Shown: piece by piece, positions 12,418-23,305 of the stretch
How positions within the stretch are numbered: position 1 is the first letter of the stretch
Layout: every line of letters starts with the position of its first letter
Assembly: GCA_030762935.1 (NCBI GenBank)
Contig: CM060892.1
Span: 90,554,827 to 90,618,826 of the forward strand
Reading direction: 5' to 3'
DNA from: Hymenopus coronatus
Taxonomy: Eukaryota > Arthropoda > Insecta > Mantodea > Hymenopodidae
DNA: 64,000 bases
Translations under genes and position numbers: made by a program
Notes under the pieces: generated by a model
The model's input: only the letters and a program-made list of their open reading frames with translations
The model's database searches: none
What the model was told of the DNA's origin: nothing

Positions 12418-13268
12418 TTTCTCTACATGTATCATGTACAGTGTATAGAGAAGGTATTATATTGCACCCAAAAATCCAATACCGAGATTTCACCGGAAAT
12501 ATTTGTTTTGAGACCCCTGATTTAATTTTTTTTATTAGAAAAATGCCCGCGTGTGTGCTTATGGACAGCATAGCTCAAAAATGAGAAGTCCATTAAATAT
12601 CACAGTTGGTATTTAGATTTAATATTTTCCAAGGATGCGAAATAGAGACTTTCAAGAAAATCTCCCACCCCTAACTATCCTTTATATGGAAAATGTTTCG
12701 AAAATTTTTATTTTCTCAAAAATGCCTCTAACGATTTTGATTAAAATATCATACATTAAAGATATTTCCATGACAAACAAAATGTTTATTTTGAATTTTC
12801 TGGGAACAGCCTCTGGAGAAATATATTCTGGATGATTTTGCTGAATTTAATATAACTGGTAAACCGTTAGATATATACAAAAACTTACTATACAAAAAAT
12901 GTAGAGCTTGTTAAAATACACACTTTATGATATATGCATTTTTTCGAGGAATTGGCTGTTTTTAAGATTTACGTTATTATTATTGGTTTCAGTTTTAAAG
13001 TATTTATACTTTTCTCATACGGGAATTTGACTCCTGGCCATACAAAGGAACTTCAACCACATAGCAACCAGCTCTTAAAAGGTTTGACTATCACTTTAGC
13101 CTATGGTACTCCCTTATTTCCATTCCACTTATAAGGTAGCAAGCAAAAACCATTTCTGATAATTTATTCTCGCTTAGCATGAAACAAATTGAAGAATAAG
13201 CTTTTAACAATACTTTGTTGCATTGATGTAAAGAAAGTCATGTGTTTGAAGCACATCAGATTTTTTTT
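12418..13268 (+). repeat. Family A dispersed repeat, copy 7
   Basis: Forward copy with a full head (ctttctctacatgtatcatg and a tgtatagagaag hairpin) and a recognisable tail (aagaaagtcatgtgtttgaa, cacatcaga). It lies head-on next to copy 6. Confidence 0.8.
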
Positions 13269-13269
13269 T

Positions 13270-13375
13270 AGATTCACAAGGGCATCAATATATACATTTC
13301 TGGTGAAATCTCGGTATCCAATTTTTGGGTAGAAAACTGTTCTTTCCGTACTTAGAATATATCGGAAAGAAAGCA
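13270..13375 (-). repeat. Family A fragment, terminal piece
   Basis: A reverse-orientation end piece with the ctggtgaaatctcggtatcc block and a tagaatatatcggaaagaaag end. It abuts the tail of copy 7. Confidence 0.65.
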
Positions 13376-13567
13376 ATAAATAAAAGTAAATACATAATAA
13401 TAATTAATAATTTCCATTTTCTGGCGTAAATATTTGATTTACTAAATTAAAAGCTCCATGTAGACCAATCAGTACATTTGCCCATTCTGTGCCTTTCCGT
13501 AAGATATGGTAGCTGCATAGAAAGCCTGGCCAATCATGTTCATTGCTCTAGCCATGTGAGATATAAT

Positions 13568-13925
13568 CCTGAAAAAATCTTATGTATTCTATTCGCCTAT
13601 TTCTACTCCCATTTTCTAATAAATTATTCTTAAAAAACATATCTTCTGTATACTTGACGCCAATTGATACATTATTACAAATGGACTTATTACTTAATTT
13701 CCTGCAGTTAGAAAGAAATCAGACATTGTAACATCTTTTAAAAGGCAGCCGCTATATGATGATTAGGAATTGGTTCTCTTTGCACGACCAGGAGCAAAAT
13801 AACAAAGAACTTCCTGTTTGAAAATTTTACAAATATTGGAAATTATACACCCATAACAGGAAATTGCTCGGAACTGTTTAACTCCACAAATAAGTGTACA
13901 CGATTTTCAACATTCTCCAATACAT
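13568..13925 (-). repeat. Family A fragment
   Basis: Reverse-orientation 5' part of the unit (tgtattctattcgcc start, cttttaaaaggcagccgctat, cacgaccaggagc blocks), truncated before the middle of the unit. Confidence 0.6.
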
Positions 13926-14202
13926 TCCTTTTATCTACATTAAGCATATGCATTTACTGCTTCTGGAACCTCTAGTTTCTGTATGATCTAGCCGTTCTGT
14001 TGTGCAGTGACAAGAGTTCTAATTAGAAAGTAGTCGGACAGATTCTAAGCCTGACTATAAATATGTCTCTTTCTTTGTTGACAATTACTTCCTGTAACTG
14101 GTGCTTATACCTTTTGGAAAAGGAATAAATAAATATAGATCAAATAAACAGTTAAATTATTTTACCAGCGAGAAATAAAAGAAATAAATTAATGTACTAA
14201 GC

Positions 14203-14431
14203 ATATATGATTCATTCAAAATCTTCTCGGGCTTCTAGCCAGGTAAAAACTTGGCTTGACACCAACGTTTCGAAGAAGTGCATCTTCCTCGTCTTCAGGG
14301 TGAAGACGAGGAAGATGCACTTCTTCGAAACGTTGGTGTCAAGCCAAGTTTTTACCTGGCTAGAAGCCCGAGAAGATTTTGAATTAACACGTCGCCAGGA
14401 AAGCTTTAGTTCTTATTTTATATATGATTCA
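14203..14431. mobile_element. Palindromic Penelope-type terminus with target-site duplication
   Basis: Bases 14215-14297 and 14301-14383 are a perfect 83-base inverted repeat separated by ggg. The repeat unit has the order tgaagac, cgaaacgttggtgtc, acctggctagaagcccgaga, which is the style of Penelope-like element termini that carry hammerhead ribozymes. The outer 36 bases (14384-14419) continue the unit on the right only (cacgtcgccaggaaagc). The whole piece is flanked by the 12-base direct repeat atatatgattca at 14203-14214 and 14420-14431. I read it as an integrated inverted copy of a Penelope terminus, not a chance palindrome. Confidence 0.75.
14258..14298 (-). ncRNA. Hammerhead ribozyme-like core (Penelope type)
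   Basis: On the minus strand the left arm reads CTGAAGA (14292-14298), then a seven-pair stem (gaggaag with cttcttc, one G-U pair) closed by atgca, then GAAA (14268-14271), a very short stem acg/tgt around ttgg, and a cleavage-type triplet GTC (14258-14260). This fits the hammerhead core CUGANGA...GAAA...NUH and the minimal helix III described for Penelope-like elements. The plus-strand arm has G in place of the first C of CTGAAGA. Helix I pairing is not obvious, because the palindrome replaces the normal upstream flank. Activity is unproven. Confidence 0.6.
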
Positions 14432-15085
14432 ATAGATAAGTATGTTCTATTAGTGGAACATCTAAAAAGTAAGTGATTAGCCGGGAAATAATTTTGACTT
14501 TTTTAAGCACTATGCATGTGGAAACTGCATGTGGATTTACAGCTCTAATACATCCATAAACATACGTTTTAAAATAGCTTGGTCATTATAAACATGATAT
14601 TGGTCTATTTAAACAGTTCTCAATGTCAAGACACGCGCAATTAATACTCTTCGCAGCTAAAATTTGACTATGTTTGCTTTTCCGTAGTTGTGTGAGCAAC
14701 TGGTTTTGCAAACGAGTTTACCGGGTCAAAGTACAAGGCTCCTTTGACTGACGAACATTTGCTGGCGGCTTAAAACCTCTCGATTGGAGGTAAAACAGGT
14801 GTTAACCAAATAATGGCATATGTGAAAAAATGTGTGTAATAAACAATACTGCTTACATTATTTTTCAGAATCTACACTGCATATAAATAAATAATGTGTA
14901 CTATTTATCTAATAATTAGAAAGCTCCACTGTACTCACTTTTGTCTAATTCTCCAAATACCGGTTCGTTTTAAACTATGTGATGTAAACCGACATTGCAG
15001 ATTACATATCAGTGGTTCAGAGTTTGCCCATACCTGCTCTACACTATACCATATGGCCCAACTACTATTTGTCGTGTGCAGATAT
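14432..15085. other. AT-rich stretch, nothing recognised
   Basis: No gene or repeat was recognised. A 68-codon open frame at 14894-15100 runs into the following inverted-repeat element and is not supported. Confidence 0.35.
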
Positions 15086-15100
15086 CCCTTTGTGCATTAG

Positions 15101-15271
15101 AAGAGTTGCAGAACTCAACGGGGCTATTTAAAGTTAAACCCTACGAGTGGAGAACTAGTGAGTGATCGTTTACAGCTCTCAAAGAGCGCGACCAGCTCAC
15201 CGTCTCCACCGATAGCAAGATGAGCAATACGAATTTAACTTAAAATAGCCTCGTTGAGTTCTGCAACTCTT
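15101..15271. mobile_element. Hairpin MITE-like element with ~38-base terminal inverted repeats
   Basis: The left arm at 15101-15138 (aagagttgcagaactcaacg, then gctattt) and the right arm at 15234-15271 are inverted copies with about 36 of 38 bases matching. The core between them is about 95 bases and GC-richer. Related single arms occur at 17605-17640 and 57735-57775, so this is a repeated family. No coding sequence and no clear target-site duplication were found. The preceding gcagatatccc segment is also shared with the other two loci. Confidence 0.65.
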
Positions 15272-15289
15272 TTAATGATTTATCTTAGC

Positions 15290-16205
15290 TTTGGCACATA
15301 ATCCTTTCATCGTAAGAGTAACAATAATATGTCAGTAATTAATAGTTTTCCCTATAGAGGCAGATTCCCTGGTACGGACGTCACTTATTACCGAAGAAAT
15401 GCTCTTTTTGGTATCTGTGAAAGATGGCGCAACTGACGGTTGCCGCTCTGAAGAACTAGCTATTGTGCTCAATTTGAATTTATATTTGGTTGTAGCAGTC
15501 ATTATATAGTGAGTTTTTGCAGATACTGTGATTTATTTTATAAACTACAATGTTGCCATACCTTTTGACTTCTACGATATAATTATTTACTAAACTAATT
15601 AGGTATTTATTTGGCTACGCTGTGAAGTACTTCATTGAGAATATGAAAAATACTTGATAACGTCCGAATTGTGTAGTATTGGACGAGTATTACTGTAGTA
15701 TTTCATGTATATACATTTATGAATTTTATGCTTTTGTTACCTTCCCTAGTAGCTGGAAGGGTCATGACAATGTTTTTCATATTATACAGTTGTATCTTAC
15801 ATTATTTTGATTTGCTAGCTGTTCCTGCTTTTATTTTCTAGTATCTAGTATCTAGTTGAATACCATAAGGTTTCATTCACAAGAAAAATAAACATTAACG
15901 TAAAAGTGTAAATCTTTAGCATAAACATAACGAAATATGTTATATATGTTGTTTTATTCACACACATCCTGCCAAAACAAGCAATCGCAAGAGAACGGGA
16001 ACAACTAAGCCAATATGATGGCGTACGTTTATAAACATTAACAAGAGCATACTTGGAACAAGAATGGATTATTGGACGACTGGTAGGACATCTAGAAGGG
16101 AAAAAATGGAAAGCAGAATATAAAAGAGAAGATGAATGTTCAAAATTCGATTATATATTTTATTATTCAACCGAAACAATTATAATAATATGGGGATGTT
16201 AAAGG
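15290..16205. other. Intergenic stretch, nothing supported
   Basis: Mostly AT-rich. The part at 15990-16150 is purine-rich and may be decayed LINE sequence upstream of the fragment at 16207, but I cannot read a domain in it. Confidence 0.3.
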
Positions 16206-16206
16206 A

Positions 16207-16420
16207 ATGGAAGATAAAATATTACCTAAAAGATTAATGGAGTTGATGCCACCAGGAAAAAAGAGAAAAATAAGACCACATAGTTCGTGGATTCAAGAAA
16301 CTGGAGGGGGGCAGCAATGATGGATTGGAAAATTGGTGGAGATTTGTGGTCCAATAGGTAAGTATAGATAAACGGGATAAGAAGTTTGAAACACTGTAGC
16401 CTTAAGAGGAGCAAAGTGGT
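16207..16420 (+). pseudogene. LINE 3' coding fragment (C-terminal tail)
   Basis: The plus strand reads LPKRLMELMPPGKKRKIRPH, then SSWIQE, and after a frame change AMMDWKIGGDLWSNR. This resembles the C-terminal tail of many insect non-LTR endonuclease/reverse transcriptase proteins (a MxWxPPGRRKRGRPRxxW type motif followed by a GLxxGDW-type segment). It is short, carries stops and is decayed. The RT core is not present upstream in readable form. Confidence 0.5.
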
Positions 16421-17040
16421 TTTACACTGGAAACCGATATATCATGTCATATATTATAGAATACCTAGTGTGAGGTAGGTTTTACCCCTACAATGCGTAT
16501 ACTAGGGAGTAGTATATCTGTTCGCGCCTGCGAGAGACAGGCGGATGGCTTCGGGGGTTTAGAGTGCAGGAGGGTAAACTTCTGGGGGGAAAGATCAGGA
16601 ACCGTAAATAAATAAAAAGGATGCGAATAGACACAGGGGTTTTACTTTATAAATGGATAATGTATGGCCAGGAAGAGGAAACATGGGCTACCCAAACTCT
16701 ATTCCACGTACCTCGTACATTATGAAGCAGTGGTTTCACTTTGAAGTAAAAACTATGTCATCGATAATATGTCGGACTGTACGTTTCTCAAGTTAGTAGC
16801 TTCAAGAACAAGGATGGACAAAAGTAAAGGCTCTTCTGACCTACGTACTCAAGTTGCTTTTCAAATTCTTGGCACTAACAACGAATGAGGAAACTGGAGC
16901 CACATTACCTTCTTACTAAATGAAATCCAATTTACTCAAACTGAGCATATCAGGTAACCTACAATATATATGCGACCTTCATTTAACCTCTCTTGATTAA
17001 TAGCGGAGACCTGGGGTGGTCGTGCTCATTGAGACGGGTG

Positions 17041-17041
17041 T

Positions 17042-17079
<38 letters not shown>
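17041..17079. repeat. (GT)n microsatellite
   Basis: About 19 GT units. It lies beside the 3' end (minus-strand sense) of the SINE-like unit at 17225-17560. Confidence 0.95.
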
Positions 17080-17083
<4 letters not shown>

Positions 17084-17224
17084 TCACGGAGGGGTATTTC
17101 GCACTGCAGTCATTGGTTTATGCAGGCTCCCGGAGGCGAGGATGAGATGAGTAATTTCAAAGGGCGCCGACATCTAAACAAGGAGAGAGCCGCCATGGAG
17201 GATCCCTAACAGTTCATCTCGACA

Positions 17225-17560
17225 CGGGAGCGCGTCGTTCAGTCTCGGATAGACCACCTGAGTTCGAGGACAACCAAAAACACCATTCCGTCGCCGAGAG
17301 CTGTATTTCCAGAACGCAGTAACCTCCACAAAATAGTGCCTCTACCGCAGTTTTCGTGGACACTTACAGCCCGAAAGATATCGATTGGGATGAAATGAAA
17401 GGACAGGAAGTTCGGGGGCTGGAATGAAGAATCTTCGTGACCCGGGAAACCTCCTGAAAAACCTATGGGTGAGAGACGTCGGCTACAGAAAACCAATCCC
17501 ACGACCTCCCAGATGCCAGTCCCAGACGAAACGTCTGAGCCACCTGGCTCGGTCATTGAG
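17225..17560 (-). mobile_element. tRNA-derived SINE
   Basis: The minus strand starts near 17552 with accgagccaggtggctcag, which contains an A-box-like TGGCTCAGACG, and then ggaggtcgtgggattgg as a degenerate B box. A GC-rich body follows with the ttcaggaggtttcccgggtc type stretch. The composition contrasts with the AT-rich flanks. The 105-codon minus-strand frame inside it is a by-product and not a gene. Confidence 0.55.
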
Positions 17561-17569
17561 AGTGGTAAA

Positions 17570-17690
17570 ATGAAGGTTCTCTCGTCAGTTCTCCGCAGTG
17601 TTTGTTTTATCTTGAAATAGCCTCGTCGAGTTCTGCAATACTTTTAACTCACGAAGGGATATCTGCATACGCTTAATACCGGGCATTTTG
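17570..17690. repeat. Copy of the 15.1 kb hairpin-element arm
   Basis: On the minus strand it shares gcagatatccc, the ttgcagaactcga segment and gctattt with the element at 15101-15271 and the segment at 57705-57790. It is followed by a ggagaactgacgagag stretch also seen near 57880. Only one arm is present. Confidence 0.5.
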
Positions 17691-18613
17691 ACCACCGGAT
17701 AAAAGACTATTATAAAAGGCGCCTCTAACATAATAATTTTGTTTGCAGTGATTTTGTGGATATTCTTGTGATCCTTGTTCTATTGATCTTGCACAGAAAA
17801 TCATCGACTTCGTCTCGTATTTTTTAAATTTTCTTCGATAGCCATTTATGGTACATGTATCTTAAAATACTCTTTCAACTTTGCAAGACCAAAAATATTT
17901 AAAAGTGAAGTTTGGGAAAATATTTTACTCGTATCTTTGTCTTTCTCTACTACTTCACCGTACTTTTGCATTACGTCCTTACAAGCTGAATGTTTCAGAA
18001 CCTGCCACTTAGAGCCGAGTATAGGATGAAGGAAATTTCTAGCGAAGTGTTATATAGGCCACCTGGTACCTCTTCTACAGCTTCAAAACTTTGAAAAGGC
18101 TTATATGCTTACACAGCTAATGGTGTCACTTGATTCTACCATTAATTCTGCCTCAGTTTTAAAACTTCCCCTTGCGTTACTCGCCATCTATCGCTTTTCC
18201 CTCTTTTTTCCCCTTTGGCCCATTATCGATGGCTTACCCACATGAATTTTTTATGGCTGAGTTTTGGGTCAAGAAGACGCCAACATGAGGAGCTGCGAAA
18301 ACTTCCAGGGAGTGAAGCTGAAAAAAAAAATGGGTAGACAAAGAAATAAAGGTACTAGAAAATTCTACTGACGTCACTCAAACTCTTAGCAACATCTATG
18401 TGGGCAGAGCTTCACATTAAATTGTTATATACGAAGCGGATCGAAGTGCTGCTGTACTCTGTAACACAGCTACACAACCCGAATGTTTGAAAGATATTCG
18501 TATCAGAAATCTTCCCCTAATAATCTTTAATAACTAAATTATCTTTTTTACTTCGTTTGCGGAGCCATGTGTTTTTATTATTGTTATAGAAACATGTCCA
18601 TCTTAGAATGATA
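17691..18613. other. AT-rich stretch, nothing recognised
   Basis: No repeat family or coding segment could be supported. Confidence 0.35.
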
Positions 18614-18895
18614 TCACAGATAACGTTTATTACGCAGCATACCACTAAACACACCCGGTTCGATCGCGATTGTTGCCGGCTTATCAGGAGATCTATTGGC
18701 ATCGGGAAGTACGATGTTTGCCGGCGCAGTCAGAATTTCATATCCCCTTAAATTCATGGGCATATTCCTCGCTTGCAAAATATGAGGTCTTTGAAACGCC
18801 ACTTCAAATGTTACACCGTTATAAGTATTATAATATATGAGACAAAAAACAAAATAAGTCATATATTGGGCAACTAATGTGGGTATATAAAACAT
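18614..18895 (-). CDS. Unidentified coding-like segment
   Basis: A 93-codon minus-strand frame. Its central part (about residues 28-85) has balanced amino-acid use and locally higher GC, including RGYEILTAPANIVLPDANRS and then PATIAIEPGVFSGML. The first 27 residues are hydrophobic and AT-driven. I do not recognise the family. It lies immediately downstream (same strand) of a transposase scrap at 18915-19105, so it may be cargo or tail sequence of a mobile element, a host exon, or an old viral insertion. There is no evidence to choose. Splice-like boundaries were not established. Confidence 0.25.
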   Translation of the reverse strand: MFYIPTLVAQYMTYFVFCLIYYNTYNGVTFEVAFQRPHILQARNMPMNLRGYEILTAPANIVLPDANRSPDKPATIAIEPGVFSGMLRNKRYL

Positions 18896-18914
18896 TAGGA
18901 AGATATCCTCCCTT

Positions 18915-19105
18915 CTCTACTCAACGTAGGTACACCATTCTTCCTGCGACTCCACGCATACAATTTTGAAGATGATGCCTTGGAATGTTAGGCATTTATG
19001 TGAGGTAGCATTTTTCAGTTCCTGTCGAGTTGTTAAATATGTCAGCAAAACTCGTTCTTTGAGGTAACTCCACAACCAAAAGTCGGTCGAACTGGGAATT
19101 AGAAA
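18915..19105 (-). pseudogene. Mariner/Tc1-like transposase C-terminal fragment
   Basis: The minus-strand frame contains STDFWLWSYLKERVLLTYLT and TRQELKNAT. In DDE transposases of the Tc1/mariner type, the catalytic core ends in a (P)LDFFLWGYLKxxVY...TxxELK segment, and this matches that stretch with several changes (D of the LDF motif kept, G of LWG lost). No upstream catalytic D motifs are readable at 19110-19370, so this is a decayed tail piece only. Confidence 0.5.
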
Positions 19106-19109
19106 TAAC

Positions 19110-19564
19110 ACGGCCATTTTGGAATTTACGAATGGAACTGCGTCTATTTTAAATTGCTGAGATGTCTAAATTTTCTCAGACCTTGAGAAAAACCACTCAA
19201 TTTTATAATAGCATTGAGTCTTCCATTTAGTAATAGAACCATTATTCGCCCTATGAATATACTTATTAATGTTTTATTCATCAAAGCAGTACCATGGTAA
19301 CGTTGAACTAAAAATAGCAAACGGAATCCATACTGCATTGTTTGGCCAATATGTGACTTCATTTGGTTTTAACTTTTTAAAATAGCGATTTAAAGCTTGA
19401 AATGCCATTTGAAAGCCCTTATATAGCTACAATAAACACATATATTCGTCATAGACAATGTAGAAAGTTATTTCTTGTGCCAACACGCATCTCTCACACT
19501 AGCAAAATTGCCTACAACACCCGTTACTTTATGGAAATACACAAGTTTTACGTTCCAAGTACCT
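19110..19564. other. AT-rich stretch, nothing recognised
   Basis: It could hold decayed upstream transposase sequence, but no motif is readable. A 72-codon minus-strand frame has no recognisable domain. Confidence 0.3.
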
Positions 19565-20213
19565 GATTTGCTCCACCCACATGACTCTAGCAGTTACACA
19601 AACAACTTTCCTTAAAAAAGAGTATTCTTTTATCTCGACATGCTAATGAAAGCTAGCATTAACAGAAAATATTTTGTTGCTTGCTTTCTTGTAAGTAGAA
19701 GGTACATAAGGGAATACACTAGACTAAATCGATAGACAAATCTTTTAAAAGCCAGTCCTATGTGAAACAATTGAAGTTCGGCACACTTTACATGGCCTAC
19801 AGTAAAACAAAAGAGATAGAACGAAACGTCAATTCCCGTCTGAGATAAAAAAATTTAAGTAGTTTAAAACTGAAGCCAATTATGAGAATATCTCAAAAAA
19901 GGTCAACTGTACGTAAAAATGTATATGACATAAATTATGTGTTTTAATGAGATCTACAATTTATGGGTAGAACGTTTTAGTCTATCTCTTATGGTTAAAT
20001 CTTTATGCAAAATTCTGAAAAATCATCCAGCATAAAGAGGTCTTCAAAGGCTATTTTCGGAAATTCAAAATAAACAGTTTATGTGTGATGTATACATCTT
20101 GAATATATGGTATTTTAATTAAAATCGTTAGCCATTTGTCAGAAAAATAACATTCTCCAAATAGTTTACATGTAAAGGGTAGTTTGCGGTGGCGGGATTT
20201 TCTTGAAAATCGT
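19565..20213 (-). repeat. Family A dispersed repeat, copy 8 (cut by a LINE)
   Basis: Reverse-orientation copy from cacccacatgactctag to the gggattttcttgaaaatcg block, where it stops at the LINE remnant. The end of the unit is absent next to it. Confidence 0.75.
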
Positions 20214-20214
20214 A

Positions 20215-21100
20215 AAACAGTTGGTCAATCTCCTGAATAGTTGCTGCAATCAAGCATCGAGTGTAGGGCTGTCTGTGAAGTTTTTTCAGTGCAGTTTTTC
20301 AATGGTGAAGCTCTTATTTTCATTTTGTGGAGGTAGGATTGGAAGCGGTCATGATTTGTAAGGACATTCTGTGAGGTATGCTGGGGATGAAAAGTTTCGT
20401 GTGATAGCCTTTACTGGATCTGGTGTAAATGGAATTCCAAATTGTATAGTGTAATATTCAATTAACAGCTGCTTGCCCCGAGTTATGGGAATAGATTTCA
20501 AGTGTAATGTAGTTTTGTAACTGACTTTCGTTCCACGAACTTTTGCGTGACCTCTGACCAAGTGGAGAGTAAGCTTATTTATTTTATTGAGTGAGATAAT
20601 ATTTTTTCTGATCTGAACGGCTTAGGGGTGGGTTACTTTTCTGTTAGCAGTAGCGAAAAGGGCAACTTTTAAGTCCTCATGCATAGCATACTTTGAGGGA
20701 CCAGTTTTCTGTGGTTCTGTCCACTCCCCAGCTATGGTAATACCCAGAAGCTCAGCCTGGAAGACTGAGCATTCCAGGTCTAGTCTTTCTACTTTGATGA
20801 AAATCTCTTTCGAATTTTTCATGGGCATCATTCCTGTTCCAACATGGTTTTCAGTTTTGGATCCGTCTATGAAAACTCCCTACCGCCTCTGTAGTATCTG
20901 TGGTTATGTGGTTATCTTTGAAATGAATACCTTTAGACCTTATTGAAGTTTCTGTTCTTTTTATGATGGAGATTACTGCATTTTTTGGGTTGACCTCTGG
21001 AGATTGCTTTGATGTCGTTATGTAAGTGAACAGCTGAGTCTATGGGCACTGCACAAGCGATTGCTGGCCAAGCGTTGTTACAAACTGTTCTGTAGGCCTG
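20215..21100 (-). pseudogene. I/R1-type LINE remnant: RNase H part
   Basis: The minus strand contains RNase H-like motifs: FIDGSKTENHVGTG at about 20845-20890 (first catalytic Asp region), VFQAELLGITIAGEW at about 20725-20770 (catalytic Glu region) and LHLVRGHAKVRG at about 20530-20560 (His region). Upstream (higher coordinates) AYRTVCNNAWPAIACAVPID fits the RT-to-RNase H linker of I/R1-type LINEs. The frame is broken by stops and frame changes. It is the continuation of the RT piece at 21986-22360, separated from it by a family A copy. Confidence 0.75.
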
Positions 21101-21104
21101 AGTT

Positions 21105-21985
21105 GAAAAAAATAAAAAATCTTATGTGTTCCAATCACATGACTTTCTCTACATCTCTGCAACAAATTATTGTTAAAAAGCTTTTATATCTATATTATGC
21201 TAATCGACAAAAATTAGCAGAAATATTCTTATTACTTGCTTTCTAAAGTAGGAGAGAAATAAGGGAGTTGCAGAGGTTAAAGTGATAATCAAAAGCCGGT
21301 TGTTATGTGACTGAAGTTCCTTTATCTGCATGGACAGGAGTTGACAAATTCCTGTATGAGAAAAGTTAAATTTTTCAAAGCTGAGACCAAAAACAAGGAA
21401 TATCTCAAAAACGACCAACTCCACGAAAAAATACTTTACAACATAAATTGTGTGTTTTAAGTGCTCTATATCTAATGTGTAGTAAGTTTTTGTCCATTTC
21501 TTATGGTTTAGCAGTTATGTAAAATTCCGCAAAATTCACCCAGAATAAAGTAGGTTTCAGAGACTATTCCCAGAAAATTCAAACTATACATTTTATTTGC
21601 AATGTATGATATTTTAATCAAAATCATTAGAGCCATTTTTGAGAAAATAAAACTTTTCGAAAAAAGTTTTATGTAAAGGGAAGTTTTGGGTGAGGGGGAT
21701 TTTTCTCAAAATCTTCATGTCGTATTCCTGGAAGATCTAAACTTATTTACCAAGCTTGGTATTTTAGCGATTTTTCGTTTTTGAGTTATCGTGTTCACAC
21801 GAACACACAGACACCCTGACACACGGACACATGGACCTTTTTCTGAAAACCCTTTTTTTTTGGATACAGGGGACCATAAAACATATCGTAAATTTCCGGT
21901 GAAATCTTGGTATCCAATTTTTGGTGGAGTGTAATACCTTCTCTATACACTATGTACATAGTACGTGGAGAGAAAGTAAAATGAT
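21105..21985 (-). repeat. Family A dispersed repeat, copy 9, inserted in a LINE
   Basis: Full-length reverse copy from aaaaaatcttatgtgttcc to tagtacgtggagagaaagta. It splits one LINE reading frame (RT thumb on one side, RNase H on the other), which shows that family A is itself mobile and that this copy is younger than the LINE insertion. Its internal tract is acacacagacaccctgacac. Confidence 0.9.
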
Positions 21986-22360
21986 CTTTGAATTTGATGC
22001 AATTTAAATCTAGCCCTTTCGGATAAAGAGGTACTCCAAGACCTCCGCAGTATTCAGTATTTGGGGAAGAATGACATGATTGTAAACAGTCATAAGGTGA
22101 GGATAGAAAATGCATCTAGTAGCCTTGGAAAGATTCACTAATCTGTTACGAATGTGCCCTACTTTATTATCCAGGTATTGTATGTGAGGGTACCAGTCCT
22201 TTTTATTTTCCAGCATTACTCCCAAATATTTCATTTTTGCTACAACTTCTAGCTCCCATGCTGTAGCTACAGGATGACTTCTTTCTCACGTACATTGGCA
22301 TCAGATGTGTCCTTGACGATTTCTAACTTGTGTTTGCTAACCAATGTGATTTGTAGCGAT
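21986..22360 (-). pseudogene. I/R1-type LINE remnant: RT thumb part
   Basis: Minus-strand sequence reads MKYLGVMLENKKDWYPHIQY followed by KVGHIRNRLVNLSKATR. This is the KYLGVxLDxxLxWxxHI block after the catalytic YxDD in I/R1/Jockey-type reverse transcriptases. It begins near 22234 and is decayed upstream. It belongs with the RNase H part at 20215-21100. Confidence 0.75.
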
Positions 22361-22697
22361 ATTCGACAACTAAACTAATGAGTAAACCGTTTTGTAAAAT
22401 TTACCCTTTAATTAAAATATCTAATAATGCCATTAGTAATTATAAGAGATAGCCAAATATTTACTTCATCCGTAACAAAACAATTAATTATGGGTCAATT
22501 GATTAATTATTAACACCTCAAATAATTTCCTTTACTCACGCTATGAGTGATTGCAGTTCCTGAACTAAGTTATCTTTTACAGTTTTAGTTCCTATTTATA
22601 ATTCCTGTGCAAGCTTTCTCAGAAGTTACCATGGACTTCTAACTTTTCTTTGATTTACGTAAGAACGTAGCTATTTACTTTCGGTTTCTTAAAAAAA
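22361..22697. other. AT-rich stretch, nothing recognised
   Basis: No feature seen. It may include decayed LINE or family A sequence. Confidence 0.3.
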
Positions 22698-23305
22698 ATC
22701 TGATATATCCGCATAACTTTCTCTAGTTGTTCTACAAACAAACTTCTCACAAAAGATCATTCTTCTTTATCCACCATGCTAATCAAAATAAGAATTAGCA
22801 GAATATTGCTTATAAGTAGAAGGGAACTAAAGGGATCCACTATGCTAAAGCGATAGTCAACTGTTTTAAAAAAGCTGTCACTATGCAATTGTCATTGTTT
22901 GCTTGGCCAAAATTAAAGCAAATAAAACACGGGTGACTTCCTGTCTGAGAAGAGTATAAACATTTTAAGATTGAAACCAATAACAAGGAATATACCTCCA
23001 CAACAAAACATGTAAAGGATATAAAATAGTGTGTTTTGACCAGATCAACATTTTCTTGTGGTAAGTTTTTGTCCATTCCTTATCAGTTCTGCAAATTTTT
23101 TCAGGAATGAAGAGGACTTCAGAGACCATTTCCAGAAAATTCAAGTTGTACATACATTTTATTTTAAGTAAATATCTTTACTATGCTGTATTTAAATCAA
23201 ATCGCTATAACCATTTTTGAGGAAGTAGAATTTTCGAAAAATTTCTCATGTAAAGTATAGTCTGAGGTGGGGGATTTTCTTGAAAATGTTCATTCACAGT
23301 TGAAA
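22698..23305 (-). repeat. Family A dispersed repeat, copy 10
   Basis: Reverse-orientation copy from aaaaatctgatatatccgc to the gggggattttcttgaaaatg block. It meets a forward copy at the same internal point, so the pair forms a large imperfect inverted repeat. Confidence 0.75.
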
